NCBI GenBank assembly: GCA_039821555.1
Contig: JBCBNX010000005.1
Location: 159,069 to 223,068 of the forward strand
DNA length: 64,000 nucleotides
DNA from: Bacteroidota bacterium
Lineage (GTDB): Bacteria; Bacteroidota; Rhodothermia; Rhodothermales; Rubricoccaceae
Direction of reading: 5' to 3'
Shown: piece after piece, positions 43,004-52,447 of the stretch
How the letters are laid out: each line of letters opens with the position of its first letter
Numbering within the stretch: position 1 is the stretch's first letter
Notes under the pieces: generated by a model
What the model saw: only the letters and a program-made list of their open reading frames with translations
The model's database searches: none
What the model was told of the DNA's origin: nothing
Position numbers and translations under genes: made by a program

Positions 43004-45148
43004 TCACTCAATGGGCTCGACCACCACGAGGTCGCTTTCGGCTCGGACGGTCTGTGCCGCCACCAGCCACTGCCCATCGGGCGACGCCGCGAGCCCCTGG
43101 ATGCGCCCCGGCAAGGCGTCGAGCGTGGTGAGCAGCGTGTCGCTCCGGTCGGCGAGGCGCAGCCGTCGAATCTCGACGCCGTCGCCCTTACGCTGGGGAT
43201 AGACGATCGCAGGATCGGTCGCGGCATCGACGACGCTCCAGTTGCCCCAGTCCTGGCGTGCGAGATCCGCGAGCAATCGCTCCTCAGGCGCGGTGCGGCT
43301 CGGGCGGAGCCACAGCCCGGGCTCGGTCTGCCGCATGTACACGAGGCCGCCCTCCGGCAGCACCGGGCTTGCAGGCAACGCCTCGCCGACGTAGCTGCCG
43401 AGCGGCCCCACGCGCTCCGGCGCGCCGCCATCGACCTCCACGCGCCACAGCGCCCACGCTGCGAGCGTGTCGACGGTCATTGGATCGGGACGGTTGGAAC
43501 CGAAATAGACAGAGCGCCCATCCGCGCTCCAACGCGGGCCGACGTCGTAGCCCGCCGCGTCGGTGAGCGCGCGTGGCTGTCCGCCCGCGGCGTCGAGCAC
43601 ATAGACGCTTGCCTGCTGCTCCACCTGCGCCTCGAACGCGAGACGCTGCCCATCGGGGCTCCAGCGCACGGCACCGACCAGCGGACCACCGAAGTCGGTC
43701 AACCTGCGCGGCGCATCGTCCTCGGCGACGTAGACTTCCGGCGCGCCCGACCGCGTCGAGACAAACGCAAGGCGACCATCAGAGGCCAGCACCGGAGCGG
43801 TGTCCTCGGCGGTCGAGGTCACGAGCGGCTGCCAGTCCGTCGCCGCGTCCCATGCGAAGAGATCGATCTCGACCTGCTGCGCGGCCAGCACGAGCCGCCC
43901 AGCTGCCAGCGTCGGCGAGCGCAACCGCCCCGCCGCCGCTACGGGCAGCCGCGTGGGCGTGCCTCCATCCAGACCCACACGCCACAGCGCCTCCGCTCCG
44001 TCGCGGTTGGCGACATAGACGATCGACGATCCATCGGGCGTCCAGGCGTGTCCACGGATGCCTCGCCCGTCGGTCGTGATTCGGCGCGGCCCCCCATCGA
44101 GACCGAGCAGGAACAGGTCTTCCTCGCCCTGCGCATCGTGGCGAACAAAGGCGATGGTCTGTCCGTCGGGTGATGCCGATGGATAGAGGTCGCCGAGCGT
44201 TCCGGCAGGCGGGTCGGTGAGGAGCCAACGCGTACCCGTCGCCGGGTCGAGTGCAGCGAGGCGATACGGCCCCGTGAGCGAGTCGCGGACGAGGGCCACG
44301 AGCGCGCCGTCGGCCGCCGCGAGGCCCCACCGGCCGACAGGCACGTCCGTGAGACGACGCGGTGCGCCGCCCGTGGCAGCGACCTGCCAGACGGTGCAGA
44401 CGAGCGGCTCGGCGCAGCGCAGAAACCACAGCGCGTCGGCGTCGCGGTGCCAGACGGGATGCACGTCGCTGTCCGGATCGTCGGTGAGGCGAAGCGGTGC
44501 GCCCCCGGTCCGTTGGGCGTCGAGGCTTTGCACGGCGAGGTCGTAGGAGGTGCCGCCGCGCGGAAGCGCCACATACGCGACGCGCTGGCCGCCGGGCGCG
44601 AGCGCGGGGTGGATCTCGGCTCCTGCTGCCCGGGTGAGCGGGCGCACCGTCGGCGCTGTCTCTGACGATCGCCCAAGCAGCAAGGCGACCAGAAGCACCA
44701 ACAGCCCCACCCCGATGGCAACCGTTAGTCCGATGGCAACCGTCAGTCCGATGGCAGCCGTCAGTCCGATGGCACCACGCCCCCCTTTCACACCAGGCAG
44801 CGGGTCTGGCTCGACGATGGGCTCGACCGGCGCGACGAGCCGGTAGCCGACTGTCGGGATCGTCTCCACGAAGCGCGGCGCGGCGGGGTCGTCGCCGAGG
44901 GCGCGGCGCAGCTTCGAAACGGCGCGGTTGAGCGCGTCCTCCGAGACGACGACCTCGGGCCACACGCTCGCCATCAGCGCCTCGCGCGTGACTGGTTTGC
45001 CAGCCTCCGCTGCGAGACAGGCGAGCACCGCCATCACCTTGGGCTCGACGCGCCCCACTTTTCCTGTCTCGACCTGACGCAATGCGTTGGCGCGCACCTC
45101 GACCTCCCATTCGTGCAGGCGGAATCGGTCGGGAGCGAGGTCAGGCAT
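43004..45148 (-). CDS. Membrane winged-helix regulator with beta-propeller (CadC/ToxR-like)
   Basis: 714 residues. The N-terminal OmpR-type winged helix (~5-105) reads VEPKVMAVLACLAAEAGKPVTREALMASVWPEVVVSEDALNRAVSKLRRALGDDP...FVETIPTVGYRLV. One membrane segment (~130-165) is partly made of a repeated IGLTVA unit. The outer part is a six- to seven-blade propeller of WD40-like PD40/TolB repeats (SPDGQTIAFVRHD, TPDGSSIVYVANRDG, SPDGQRLAFEAQ, SADGRSVYFGSNRP). The layout suggests that the propeller senses something outside and the winged helix regulates promoters directly. It is divergent from the secreted beta-helix gene at 45352 (203-base gap), a likely target. The start at 45148 is set by the domain. 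Confidence 0.88.
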   Translation of the reverse strand: MPDLAPDRFRLHEWEVEVRANALRQVETGKVGRVEPKVMAVLACLAAEAGKPVTREALMASVWPEVVVSEDALNRAVSKLRRALGDDPAAPRFVETIPTVGYRLVAPVEPIVEPDPLPGVKGGRGAIGLTAAIGLTVAIGLTVAIGVGLLVLLVALLLGRSSETAPTVRPLTRAAGAEIHPALAPGGQRVAYVALPRGGTSYDLAVQSLDAQRTGGAPLRLTDDPDSDVHPVWHRDADALWFLRCAEPLVCTVWQVAATGGAPRRLTDVPVGRWGLAAADGALVALVRDSLTGPYRLAALDPATGTRWLLTDPPAGTLGDLYPSASPDGQTIAFVRHDAQGEEDLFLLGLDGGPRRITTDGRGIRGHAWTPDGSSIVYVANRDGAEALWRVGLDGGTPTRLPVAAAGRLRSPTLAAGRLVLAAQQVEIDLFAWDAATDWQPLVTSTAEDTAPVLASDGRLAFVSTRSGAPEVYVAEDDAPRRLTDFGGPLVGAVRWSPDGQRLAFEAQVEQQASVYVLDAAGGQPRALTDAAGYDVGPRWSADGRSVYFGSNRPDPMTVDTLAAWALWRVEVDGGAPERVGPLGSYVGEALPASPVLPEGGLVYMRQTEPGLWLRPSRTAPEERLLADLARQDWGNWSVVDAATDPAIVYPQRKGDGVEIRRLRLADRSDTLLTTLDALPGRIQGLAASPDGQWLVAAQTVRAESDLVVVEPIE
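44712..44775 (-). repeat. 18-nt tandem repeat encoding the membrane helix of the regulator
   Basis: CCGATGGCAACCGTYAGT occurs three times in tandem (one unit with GCAGCC), plus a partial fourth. On the minus strand it encodes I-G-L-T-V/A-A repeated, which forms most of the hydrophobic segment. Confidence 0.88.
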
Positions 45149-45351
45149 CGGATGCAGAGCGTCGAGGAGGCCAAAGCTACCGGCAGCGGGCACGGTCGAT
45201 GGAGGCGCGCGGCGTTCTGCCCCGTCGATTTCGGGGCCAAATCGGCGTCGTCAGGAAAACGTCAGGCGGTCGTCAGCCTCTCGGCACGGGACGACGAGGC
45301 GCAGCGGGCTACGCTGCAGCGCTTTCGTTTCGCTCACCCGACACCCTCGCA

Positions 45352-47088
45352 ATGCTTCGCCTTTTTGTCTTCGCGCTCACGCTCGTTGCGCTCCCCAGCA
45401 CTGCTCAGTCCATCGTCTATGTGGACGCCGACGCCACCGGCAACGCCGACGGCTCGTCTTGGACCGATGCCTATGCCGACCTTCAGAGCGCGCTCACAGC
45501 GGCGCCCCTCGGAGCCGAACTGTGGGTGGCCGAAGGCACCTACCGCCCCACCAAGGGCACCGACCGGACGGCCTCGTTCGAGTTGCGTACGGGCGTCGCG
45601 CTCTACGGCGGCTTTGCCGGCACTGAGACAGCCCGTGACCAGCGCGACTGGACGGCCAACCCGACCATTCTCAGCGGCGGCATCGGCACGCTGGGCGACG
45701 ACACCGACAACACCTACCAGATCGTCACCGGCGAGGACGTAGACGGGACGACGGTGCTCGACGGCTTCACCGTGACGGGTGCCCGCGCAGACGGCACCTC
45801 GCCGCGCAACCGAGGCGGCGGGCTCTACCTGCTGCGCGGCGAGCCGGTGCTGCGCCACCTCCTCATCACGGGCAATCGCGCCGATCAAGCTGGCACCCGC
45901 GCGGCCTTCGGGGCGGGCGTCTTCTGCGGTACGGGCTGCAACGCGGTGCTGGAGGACATCGTTTTCCGCGACAACGTCTCCGAGGGCGGCGGCGGCGGGA
46001 TGTCGTGCAAAGGCTCCGCGACTCCGGTGCTGCGCCGCGTCCGCTTCGAGAACAACGCCGCGGGCATCCTCGGCGGCGGGATGACGAACGACACTGGCTG
46101 CGACGCCGTCGTGATCGATGCCGTGTTCCTCGGCAACACGGCGCGCTACAGCGGCGCACTCGACAACTTCCGCGACGCCGATGCAGTGCTCATCAACGTA
46201 GTCTTCGAGGGCAACGAGGCGAGCGAGTACGGCGGCGCGATGATCAACGACGACCGCAGCGATGCGCTCATGGTGAACGTCGTCTTTGCGAACAACCGCG
46301 CGCTCAACACCACCGACGCCGGTGCGGGGGCGCTTCAAAACAACAGCAGCACCCCGACGCTCATCGGCGCGACGTTCGCGGGCAACACGGCCGTCAACGG
46401 CGCGGGCGCGCTCGGGCAACGCGGGAGCACGACTCTGACGGCACGCAACCTCGTCCTCTGGGGCAACAGCAGCGAAGTTCGCAACGAGGGCAGCGCCACG
46501 CTCGACCTCGCGAACGCGCTCGTACAAGGCGGCTATGCCGACGGCTCCGTGATCCTCGACGCCGCCCCGCGCTTCGTCCGCGCCCCCGGCACCAACGGAG
46601 AAAATGACGCGGGCGACCTGCGCCTCCAAACCGGCTCGCCCGCCCTCGACGCGGGCAATGCCGACGTGCTCCCGCCCGACACCTACGACCTCGACAACGA
46701 CGGCGACACCACCGAGCCGCTTCCGCTCGACCTGCTCCGCCTGCCGCGCGTGTCCGGCGCTACGCCCGACCTCGGAGCCTACGAAGGTGCCGTGTCGGTA
46801 GCCGGAGAGCCGGACCCCACCCCGCGCGGCGCCGTGCTCGACGCGCCCTACCCGAACCCGTCGCGCGGGCACTTCACGCTGCCGCTATCGCTTGCCGAAG
46901 CCGGTCCCGTCCGCGTCACGCTGCACGACCTACTCGGCCGCACCGTCGCTGTGCTCCTCGACGACGTTCGCGCCGCGGGCTCCCACACGCTGGAGGCCCG
47001 TCTCGACGACCTTCCGGCGGGCCTCTATCTCGTCACGCTCCATGTGGCAAACCATACCGAGCATCGCCTTTTCACGCTGACGCGCTGA
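45352..47088 (+). CDS. Secreted parallel beta-helix protein with type IX-like sorting domain
   Basis: 578 residues. Signal peptide MLRLFVFALTLVALPSTAQS. Then IVYVDADATGNADGSSWTDAYADLQSAL...LWVAEGTYRPT, the start typical of right-handed beta-helix surface proteins with CSLREA-like or choice-of-anchor-Q repeats. Many rungs follow (GGGLYLLRGEPVLRHLLITGN, GGGMSCKGSATPVLRRVRFENN, GGAMINDDRSDALMVNVVFANN). The final ~85 residues are a sorting domain (DAPYPNPSRGHFTLPL ... VTLHDLLGRTVAVLL ... PAGLYLVTLHV). It should reach the cell surface through the type IX route; it may be an adhesin or polysaccharide-binding protein. Activity is not evident. It is divergent from the membrane regulator. Confidence 0.88.
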   Translation: MLRLFVFALTLVALPSTAQSIVYVDADATGNADGSSWTDAYADLQSALTAAPLGAELWVAEGTYRPTKGTDRTASFELRTGVALYGGFAGTETARDQRDWTANPTILSGGIGTLGDDTDNTYQIVTGEDVDGTTVLDGFTVTGARADGTSPRNRGGGLYLLRGEPVLRHLLITGNRADQAGTRAAFGAGVFCGTGCNAVLEDIVFRDNVSEGGGGGMSCKGSATPVLRRVRFENNAAGILGGGMTNDTGCDAVVIDAVFLGNTARYSGALDNFRDADAVLINVVFEGNEASEYGGAMINDDRSDALMVNVVFANNRALNTTDAGAGALQNNSSTPTLIGATFAGNTAVNGAGALGQRGSTTLTARNLVLWGNSSEVRNEGSATLDLANALVQGGYADGSVILDAAPRFVRAPGTNGENDAGDLRLQTGSPALDAGNADVLPPDTYDLDNDGDTTEPLPLDLLRLPRVSGATPDLGAYEGAVSVAGEPDPTPRGAVLDAPYPNPSRGHFTLPLSLAEAGPVRVTLHDLLGRTVAVLLDDVRAAGSHTLEARLDDLPAGLYLVTLHVANHTEHRLFTLTR

Positions 47089-47126
47089 ATTCGCCGATGG
47101 CTGACGACCGCAGCCGCTCGCCCGCC

Positions 47127-48416
47127 TCAGAAGCTGTAGCGCACGCGGGCGTAGGCGTTCGTGTTGTCGGCGAGTTGCCCGAAGAACGTGGGGGCGTCTC
47201 CGAAGAACAGGTTGCCGCCGAGTGTGAACGTGACCGCGTCGCTCCACTGGTGCTGGACGACGGGCCGCACGTAGCCGTCGCCGTCGTTGGGGCTGACGAA
47301 GGCGAAGAGCGACAGCACGACAGTCTGCTGCCGCAGCAGGTACGTCCACCGGCTCGTGACGACGTGCCGCGTCTCGCTCGGCTCGACCTCGGGGGCAAAG
47401 CTGTTAGCGATCAGCGCATCATGGTCGCGCGTGTGTTCGAGGTAGTACTGCACCCCGAGCGTGAGGTTGGTCGCCAGCTCGCGCTCGTGCCCAACGAGCC
47501 CGCGCAGTTGGCTGTTCGGCATGAACGGGTCGGTCCCGTCTCGATCGTCGCGCGAGTCGTAGTAGGCGACCTCGGCCTGGCTGATGCCGCCCGCGAGCTC
47601 GCCGCGCAGGCTGGCACCGACTGCGCTGAGCGGCGCGTACGTCGGCGTCCCTGCGGCAGGGTCGAACGCCAACGGTTGCTTCGTGAATCCGGCGTAGCCG
47701 TAGAGCGCCGCCTCGACGCTGCCCAGCGTGCGGTAGACGCGCACCGCCACCTCGCTGTGGCCGAGCGTGGCGTCGGGGAGCCGCGGTTCGATGGGCGCAT
47801 CCAGCGTCTCCATCCCAACGCGCTGCCCGGAGATGGGGTCGAAGAACGACAGCCGCTCGCCCGTGAGCGTGCGGTCCGGCGTGAACCGTGGCATCCAGGC
47901 CACGTCGAGGTTCGCGACGGGGCTGTAGGCCGTCGCGCGCACGGCGTTGGCGGGAGCCTTCAAGAACTCGTCGTCGCGCCCGATGAAGAAGGCGACGAAG
48001 TCCTTCGGAAAGAGGTCGTTCAGGAAGAGCAGGTCGCCGGTGCCCCACGTCATTACCTGGCGCCCGAGACGCAGCGCGACGGCGCTCCCAGGCTGCAGTG
48101 CCACGAGCGCCTGCCGGATGTCGAGGTCAATACGCTCCGTCACCTCGTCGGCGATCACGTCGCCCTCGAAGCGAAGGTCGGCGCGGTCGGTGACGTGCTC
48201 CAGGTCGAGCCGGAACCGCGCCTCGTTCATCACGAAGTCGCCCGGCTGCGTCGGGTCGTCCACGAGGCGGCTCGCGGTCCCGACCTCGACAATCCCGTGC
48301 AGTTCGACGGGCAGCGCAGCCTCATCGTCCCAGTCGTCGTCCCAATCATCCTCCTGGGCGAGCACAGCGGGTGCGGCAAGCAGGAGCAGCATCACGAAGA
48401 GGACGTGCACTGCCAT
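47127..48416 (-). CDS. Outer-membrane beta-barrel (DUF1302/porin-like), export partner
   Basis: 429 residues. Signal peptide MAVHVLFVMLLLLAAPAVLAQ, followed by an acidic stretch with two D-D-W repeats. Then come many amphipathic strands (VELHGIVEVGTASRLV, FRLDLEHVTDRADLRFEGDVI, ALRLGRQVMTWGTGDLLFLNDLFP, and the C-terminal LADNTNAYARVRYSF ending in Phe, as barrel proteins do). RQ-x-x-x-WG-x-GD is typical of the DUF1302-like barrels encoded next to RND exporters and LolA-like proteins. It follows those two genes here on the same strand, so it is probably the outer-membrane part of the same lipid or hydrophobe export system. The start at 48416 is set by the signal peptide. Confidence 0.82.
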   Translation of the reverse strand: MAVHVLFVMLLLLAAPAVLAQEDDWDDDWDDEAALPVELHGIVEVGTASRLVDDPTQPGDFVMNEARFRLDLEHVTDRADLRFEGDVIADEVTERIDLDIRQALVALQPGSAVALRLGRQVMTWGTGDLLFLNDLFPKDFVAFFIGRDDEFLKAPANAVRATAYSPVANLDVAWMPRFTPDRTLTGERLSFFDPISGQRVGMETLDAPIEPRLPDATLGHSEVAVRVYRTLGSVEAALYGYAGFTKQPLAFDPAAGTPTYAPLSAVGASLRGELAGGISQAEVAYYDSRDDRDGTDPFMPNSQLRGLVGHERELATNLTLGVQYYLEHTRDHDALIANSFAPEVEPSETRHVVTSRWTYLLRQQTVVLSLFAFVSPNDGDGYVRPVVQHQWSDAVTFTLGGNLFFGDAPTFFGQLADNTNAYARVRYSF

Positions 48417-48474
48417 CTGGGGACTCAACCAGATCTCGAGAGGGAGAGGAGTGTGACCTCTCTGTCTAACCGTG

Positions 48475-48619
48475 GTCATCCCGAGCGGAATTCGCCTAGC
48501 GAATGGAGCCGAAGGATCTCGGTTGTATTTCCAGGTCAAGGTGAGGCTTGGGTGCCGGCACGGAGATTCTTTACTCGCGGGAGCCTTCGGTTTGACTCGC
48601 TGCGCTCGCTCGGAATGAC
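48475..48619. repeat. Family B inverted-repeat element, copy B3
   Basis: GTCATCCCGAGCG (48475-48487) pairs imperfectly with CGCTCGGAATGAC (48607-48619). Inside are CCGAAGGATCT and AGATTCTT...CCTTCGG, as in B1. It lies between the LolA-like gene and the barrel gene of the same presumed operon. Confidence 0.75.
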
Positions 48620-48706
48620 ATCGTCTTTGCGAGCCCCTCCCCTTGCCAGCCCGTTCGCGGGGATGGCACTGAAGTGCGTTCACGCCCTCTTTCACCATGA
48701 GTGGCC

Positions 48707-49483
48707 TCACCGTGTGCGGAACCACTGGCGGTCGGGGTTGCGGAGCGTGCGCTCGGTGAACACAGCCTCGGGGATATCGAGGTCGTAGTCGATACGGCGG
48801 ATCTCGGAGATCGTGTGCCCGCCCGTGCGGAGGTCGGACACCTTCATCGTCGTCGCCGTCGGGTGGCCCTCCACGGTCTCCACAGCGAGCGTCTCGATGC
48901 GTCGGTAGACGTCGCCGTCGGCATCGACGTACTCCATCGTCATCGGGAGGAACGTGGTCTTGTCGATCCAGACGGTCCACGCAGCGAACTCGGCCGAGCC
49001 AGGGTCGACGGGGGTGTTGCGGACGACGTAGTGCGTGTCGGTCGCCTCGATCAGCTCGTGGCGGTCATCTTCGATGGCGCGGCCCGAGATGTCCTCGTAC
49101 AGAAAGTCAGAGCCGACGAAGCTGGTGCGCTTGTCGCCCGCCGCGATGCGCTTGACGAGGTCGAGGCTGGGGAGGTAGAGCCAGCGGTCGTCGTCGCGCC
49201 CGACCTGCTTCTTGACGAGGAAGACGGTGCCGCGCACGTCGGCAGGGCGGCTGAAGAGGACGACGTAGTCCTGGTCGCCGCCGTCGGCGCGGTCGCGCCT
49301 GAGGATCGTGAACTGCCGGACGCGCTCGCGGCCCTGGGCGTCCACGATGGTGAGCCGCGCCTGCGCCCGTCCGTCGTCGCCCGCGTAGTACGCCGAGCGG
49401 TTGGCCCGGTCGATGATCGCCTCGACGTCGGTGAGGTCTTGGGCAGAGGCGGGTCCTGTCCACACGAGCGCGAGGAGCAGCAT
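48707..49483 (-). CDS. LolA-like outer-membrane lipoprotein-sorting family protein
   Basis: 258 residues. Signal MLLLALVWTGPASAQ, which is short; an upstream non-ATG start (for example TTG) might lengthen it. The mature part matches the family found beside COG1033 RND exporters (PF17131-like): TDVEAIIDRANRSAYYAGDDGRAQARLTIVD, RRDRADGGDQDYVVLFSRPADVRGTVFLV, DDRWLYLPSLDLVKRIAAGDKRTSFVGSDFLYEDISGR. These proteins have a LolA/LppX-like half-barrel that carries hydrophobic ligands across the periplasm. It lies between the RND gene (49721) and the barrel gene (47127), giving an inner membrane - periplasm - outer membrane set. Confidence 0.85.
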   Translation of the reverse strand: MLLLALVWTGPASAQDLTDVEAIIDRANRSAYYAGDDGRAQARLTIVDAQGRERVRQFTILRRDRADGGDQDYVVLFSRPADVRGTVFLVKKQVGRDDDRWLYLPSLDLVKRIAAGDKRTSFVGSDFLYEDISGRAIEDDRHELIEATDTHYVVRNTPVDPGSAEFAAWTVWIDKTTFLPMTMEYVDADGDVYRRIETLAVETVEGHPTATTMKVSDLRTGGHTISEIRRIDYDLDIPEAVFTERTLRNPDRQWFRTR

Positions 49484-49545
49484 CGCCACCAATTTCTCAA
49501 AGGTTAGCAATCTCTTCAACGCAGCGTGTGCGTCGAGCTTTGTGC

Positions 49546-49653
49546 GGCTCCCCCCGCTTGACACGCCTGGACGGCGGCCAAGCTGTCCCCCTCGTGCACG
49601 AGGGGGACAGTTCGAAGAGCGACCACAGGGAGACGATGAGAACGGGGGGAGCC
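49546..49653. repeat. Family A inverted-repeat element, copy A2, inside the export operon
   Basis: 108 bases with outer arms GGCTCCCCCCG (49546-49556) and CGGGGGGAGCC (49643-49653), and a perfect 28-nt inner palindrome (49583-49610, half-site CTGTCCCCCTCGTG). The following GTTCGAAGAGCG is close to GTTCGAGGAGCG in A3. It lies between the RND gene and the LolA-like gene, where the hairpin could attenuate transcription. Confidence 0.88.
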
Positions 49654-49720
49654 GTTGCGACTCCATGCTCGGTTGTTTCTGGTAAGCGATAGTAGCCACA
49701 GCAGTACGTCGAAGCATGGG

Positions 49721-52309
49721 TCAGGGAGAGGTTGGAGACGCGGGCGCCATAGAGCCGCTGCGACGGCCGCGCAAGCTACGCGCGGTACCCATCGCGGCTG
49801 GCAGCAGCAGGAGCGTGGCGAGGCACGAGGCAGCCATGATGGTGGCGAGGAAGACGCCGACGGTGTTGTACGGCACGAGCGGCGAGACCAAGAGCGGCAG
49901 GAAGCCGATGGCGATCACGAGCGCGTTGCGGGTGATCGCCCGCGCAGGCTCGGCGAACAGCGCCTGCATGGCCGCGGGCCAGTCGCCCAACTCGGCGAGG
50001 AGAACGCGCGAGCGCTGCAGGAAGTGAATCGCGAAGTCGATGGAGAGGCCGAGCGTGAGCGAGCTGAGGACCGCAATCGGCATGTCGTAGTCCTTCCCGA
50101 CCCAGCCGATCAGCCCGTAGATAAACAGAATCGTGACTGAGAGCGGGAGCATGGCCAGCAAAGCAACCCACAGCGAGCGGAAGAGCACAAACATCATCAC
50201 GAACACGATCGCGAAGCTGCCGAGCAGCGCGTTGAGCATGCCGTTCACCATCGCCTCCTGCCAGACGACGTTGAGGTAGGTCAGCCCCGCCCAGTCGACC
50301 GTCACGCCCCCCGGCGGCGGGTTTGCGGCGATGAAGGCGGCAACCTGCTCCGTCACGGCGAGCATGTCCTGGTTGTCGCCGCTCTTGAGCTGCACCCAGA
50401 TCGTCGCGGCGTCGTAGTCGGGCGTGACGAAGTGCCAGAGGTCGTTCGGGCGGTGCGACGACTGGTAGCTGAGCAGCGTCTGCGCCACACCGCCGGACGT
50501 TTCGGGGAGCGAGAAGTAGGCCTCATCGCCGTCGCGTAGCGCGCGGTGGACGGTCTTGACGAGGTCCGGCAGCGCATTCGACTTGCCGACGTGGTCCGTG
50601 GCGAGGAGCGTGGCCTGCAGCGCCTCGACGTAGGAGAGCGTCGCGGGGTCGCGGAACGTCCCGCCCGAGCCGCCGCCTTCGAGCACGGCGAGTACGTCCT
50701 CCCACACCGCCAACACCTCGTCTGTGTCGGCCTCGCCCATGTCCGCGAAATCGAGTGCGTCGTAGACGCCATCGAGCAGCGCATCGAGATCGCCGTCCGC
50801 GTCGGCTCGGAGGTCCGCCCACTGCGCTGTCAGCACAGGATTGCCTGCGGACTCGACCACCGCCTCGGCCTCGTCGATGAGCGCGGTAGGGCTGGCCTCG
50901 CCGTCGTGGCGCAGGACGAGGTAGGCGTCGTAGGTCCCGCCGAAGTGCTGGTTGAGGACGCGGTCGGCGACGCGGATCTCGTGGCTCGCCCTAAACCACC
51001 GCACCGGGTTGTCGTTGATCGTGATCTGCGCCACGCCCCACGCACTGAACGCAACGAGCGCCACGGCCGCCACGACGACGGCCTTGCTGAACCGCACGGC
51101 GCGGTCGCCCAGGCGCAGCAGGCCTGTGGAGAGGAACGAGCCACGTTCGAGGGAGCGCGCGGCGGCTCGGCTCATCTTCGCGAGCTGCGCCTCGCTCATC
51201 ACGGTGATATACGCCGGGACGAAGAGGATCGTGAGCGCGAACGCGAGGAGAATGCCGAACGCCACGAACAGGCCGAAGACGCGCACCGGCGGGATCGGGG
51301 CGAAGGCGAGCGAGGCAAAGCCGACGGCCGAGGTCAGCGAGGTGTAGAGCATCGGCGTGAACAGCTCCTCCATCACCTCGGCGAGGGCCTGCTGGCGGTC
51401 GCCTGATGTGCTGTAGCGGTCCGCAAACTCGCTCAGGATGTGGACCGAGTCGACGACGGCGATGGGCATGAGGAAGATGGGGATCATCGAGCTCATGATG
51501 TGGACCGGGAAGCCGAGCCCGATCAGCAGCCCCATCGTGGCGATGACGGTCGCGAGCGCGACGAGCATCGGCGAGGTGATGAGCGCGAAGCTGCGGAAGA
51601 AGAACCACAGCATGAAAAACACCATCAGCCCCGCCATCGGCGCGGCCACGCCCATCTGCACGAACATCTCGACGCCGAACGTCTCCTCGGCGACAGGCAG
51701 CCCAGTGATGTGCACGGCCTCGTCACCACTGCTGCTCGCCACGAGGGTACGGATCTCCTCGGCAACCCGGTGGCTCTCGCTCTTGTCCACGATGGGCACG
51801 TAGATCGCCGCCGCTTGGCGGTCCTCGCTCACGAGCGTGCCCAGGAACACGGGCTGGCGTTGTACCGCCGCCTGAATCGCCAGCGCCTCGGTGTCAGTCG
51901 AGGGCGGCTCGTCCATCATCCAGTCGAACCGCACGACACCCTCACCGTCGGAGCGCACATCGTCCACGGTGGCGAGCGAGAGCACCTCGTGCGCCACGAC
52001 GCCGTCGATGGCCTCGATGCCGCGCGTGAGGGCGTGGACGCGCGTGAGCGTCTCGGCGTTGAAGACGCCGCTCGGATGCGCCTCGTTGACGACGCCGACG
52101 ACGAGGAAGTCGTAGAGCGCGAAGTCGGCTTTCACGGCCCGGTGGAAGACGCGCGCGGGCTGGTCCTCCGGCAGCATGTTCTCCGGGTCCGTGTCGATCT
52201 GGAGGCGCGGGATGAGCGCACCGAGGCCGAGCGTGAGCAGCAGCACGCCCGCGAAGACCCAGCGGGGCCGCTGCGTGGACAGTGCCGTGAGAGAATGGGC
52301 GACGGACAT
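49721..52309 (-). CDS. RND superfamily exporter, MMPL/COG1033 type
   Basis: 862 residues, with two similar halves of about six helices each and two large periplasmic loops. The first half has GLMVFFMLWFFFRSFALITSPMLVALATVIATMGLLIGLGFPVHIMSSMIPIFLMPIAVVDSVHILSEFADRY, and the second half has MFVLFRSLWVALLAMLPLSVTILFIYGLIGW and LSSLTLGLSIDFAIHFLQRSR. The conserved Asp in VDSVH and SIDFAIHF is in the proton-relay position. These pumps move lipids or other hydrophobic molecules using the proton gradient. It is the first gene of the set with the LolA-like and barrel proteins. The ATG at 52309 gives a normal cytoplasmic N-terminus. Confidence 0.9.
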   Translation of the reverse strand: MSVAHSLTALSTQRPRWVFAGVLLLTLGLGALIPRLQIDTDPENMLPEDQPARVFHRAVKADFALYDFLVVGVVNEAHPSGVFNAETLTRVHALTRGIEAIDGVVAHEVLSLATVDDVRSDGEGVVRFDWMMDEPPSTDTEALAIQAAVQRQPVFLGTLVSEDRQAAAIYVPIVDKSESHRVAEEIRTLVASSSGDEAVHITGLPVAEETFGVEMFVQMGVAAPMAGLMVFFMLWFFFRSFALITSPMLVALATVIATMGLLIGLGFPVHIMSSMIPIFLMPIAVVDSVHILSEFADRYSTSGDRQQALAEVMEELFTPMLYTSLTSAVGFASLAFAPIPPVRVFGLFVAFGILLAFALTILFVPAYITVMSEAQLAKMSRAAARSLERGSFLSTGLLRLGDRAVRFSKAVVVAAVALVAFSAWGVAQITINDNPVRWFRASHEIRVADRVLNQHFGGTYDAYLVLRHDGEASPTALIDEAEAVVESAGNPVLTAQWADLRADADGDLDALLDGVYDALDFADMGEADTDEVLAVWEDVLAVLEGGGSGGTFRDPATLSYVEALQATLLATDHVGKSNALPDLVKTVHRALRDGDEAYFSLPETSGGVAQTLLSYQSSHRPNDLWHFVTPDYDAATIWVQLKSGDNQDMLAVTEQVAAFIAANPPPGGVTVDWAGLTYLNVVWQEAMVNGMLNALLGSFAIVFVMMFVLFRSLWVALLAMLPLSVTILFIYGLIGWVGKDYDMPIAVLSSLTLGLSIDFAIHFLQRSRVLLAELGDWPAAMQALFAEPARAITRNALVIAIGFLPLLVSPLVPYNTVGVFLATIMAASCLATLLLLPAAMGTARSLRGRRSGSMAPASPTSP

Positions 52310-52447
52310 AAGGGCGCGATGCGGAGAGCGGAACGGCGGGAATATAGAAGCGCCGTCGCCGGAGCAGCCGCAAACGAACGCGGCGGCGCTCGCTCTGGAG
52401 CACCGCCGCGCTGGGTGGGTCTAGCCTGGCCGATCAGCCGGGGCCGC

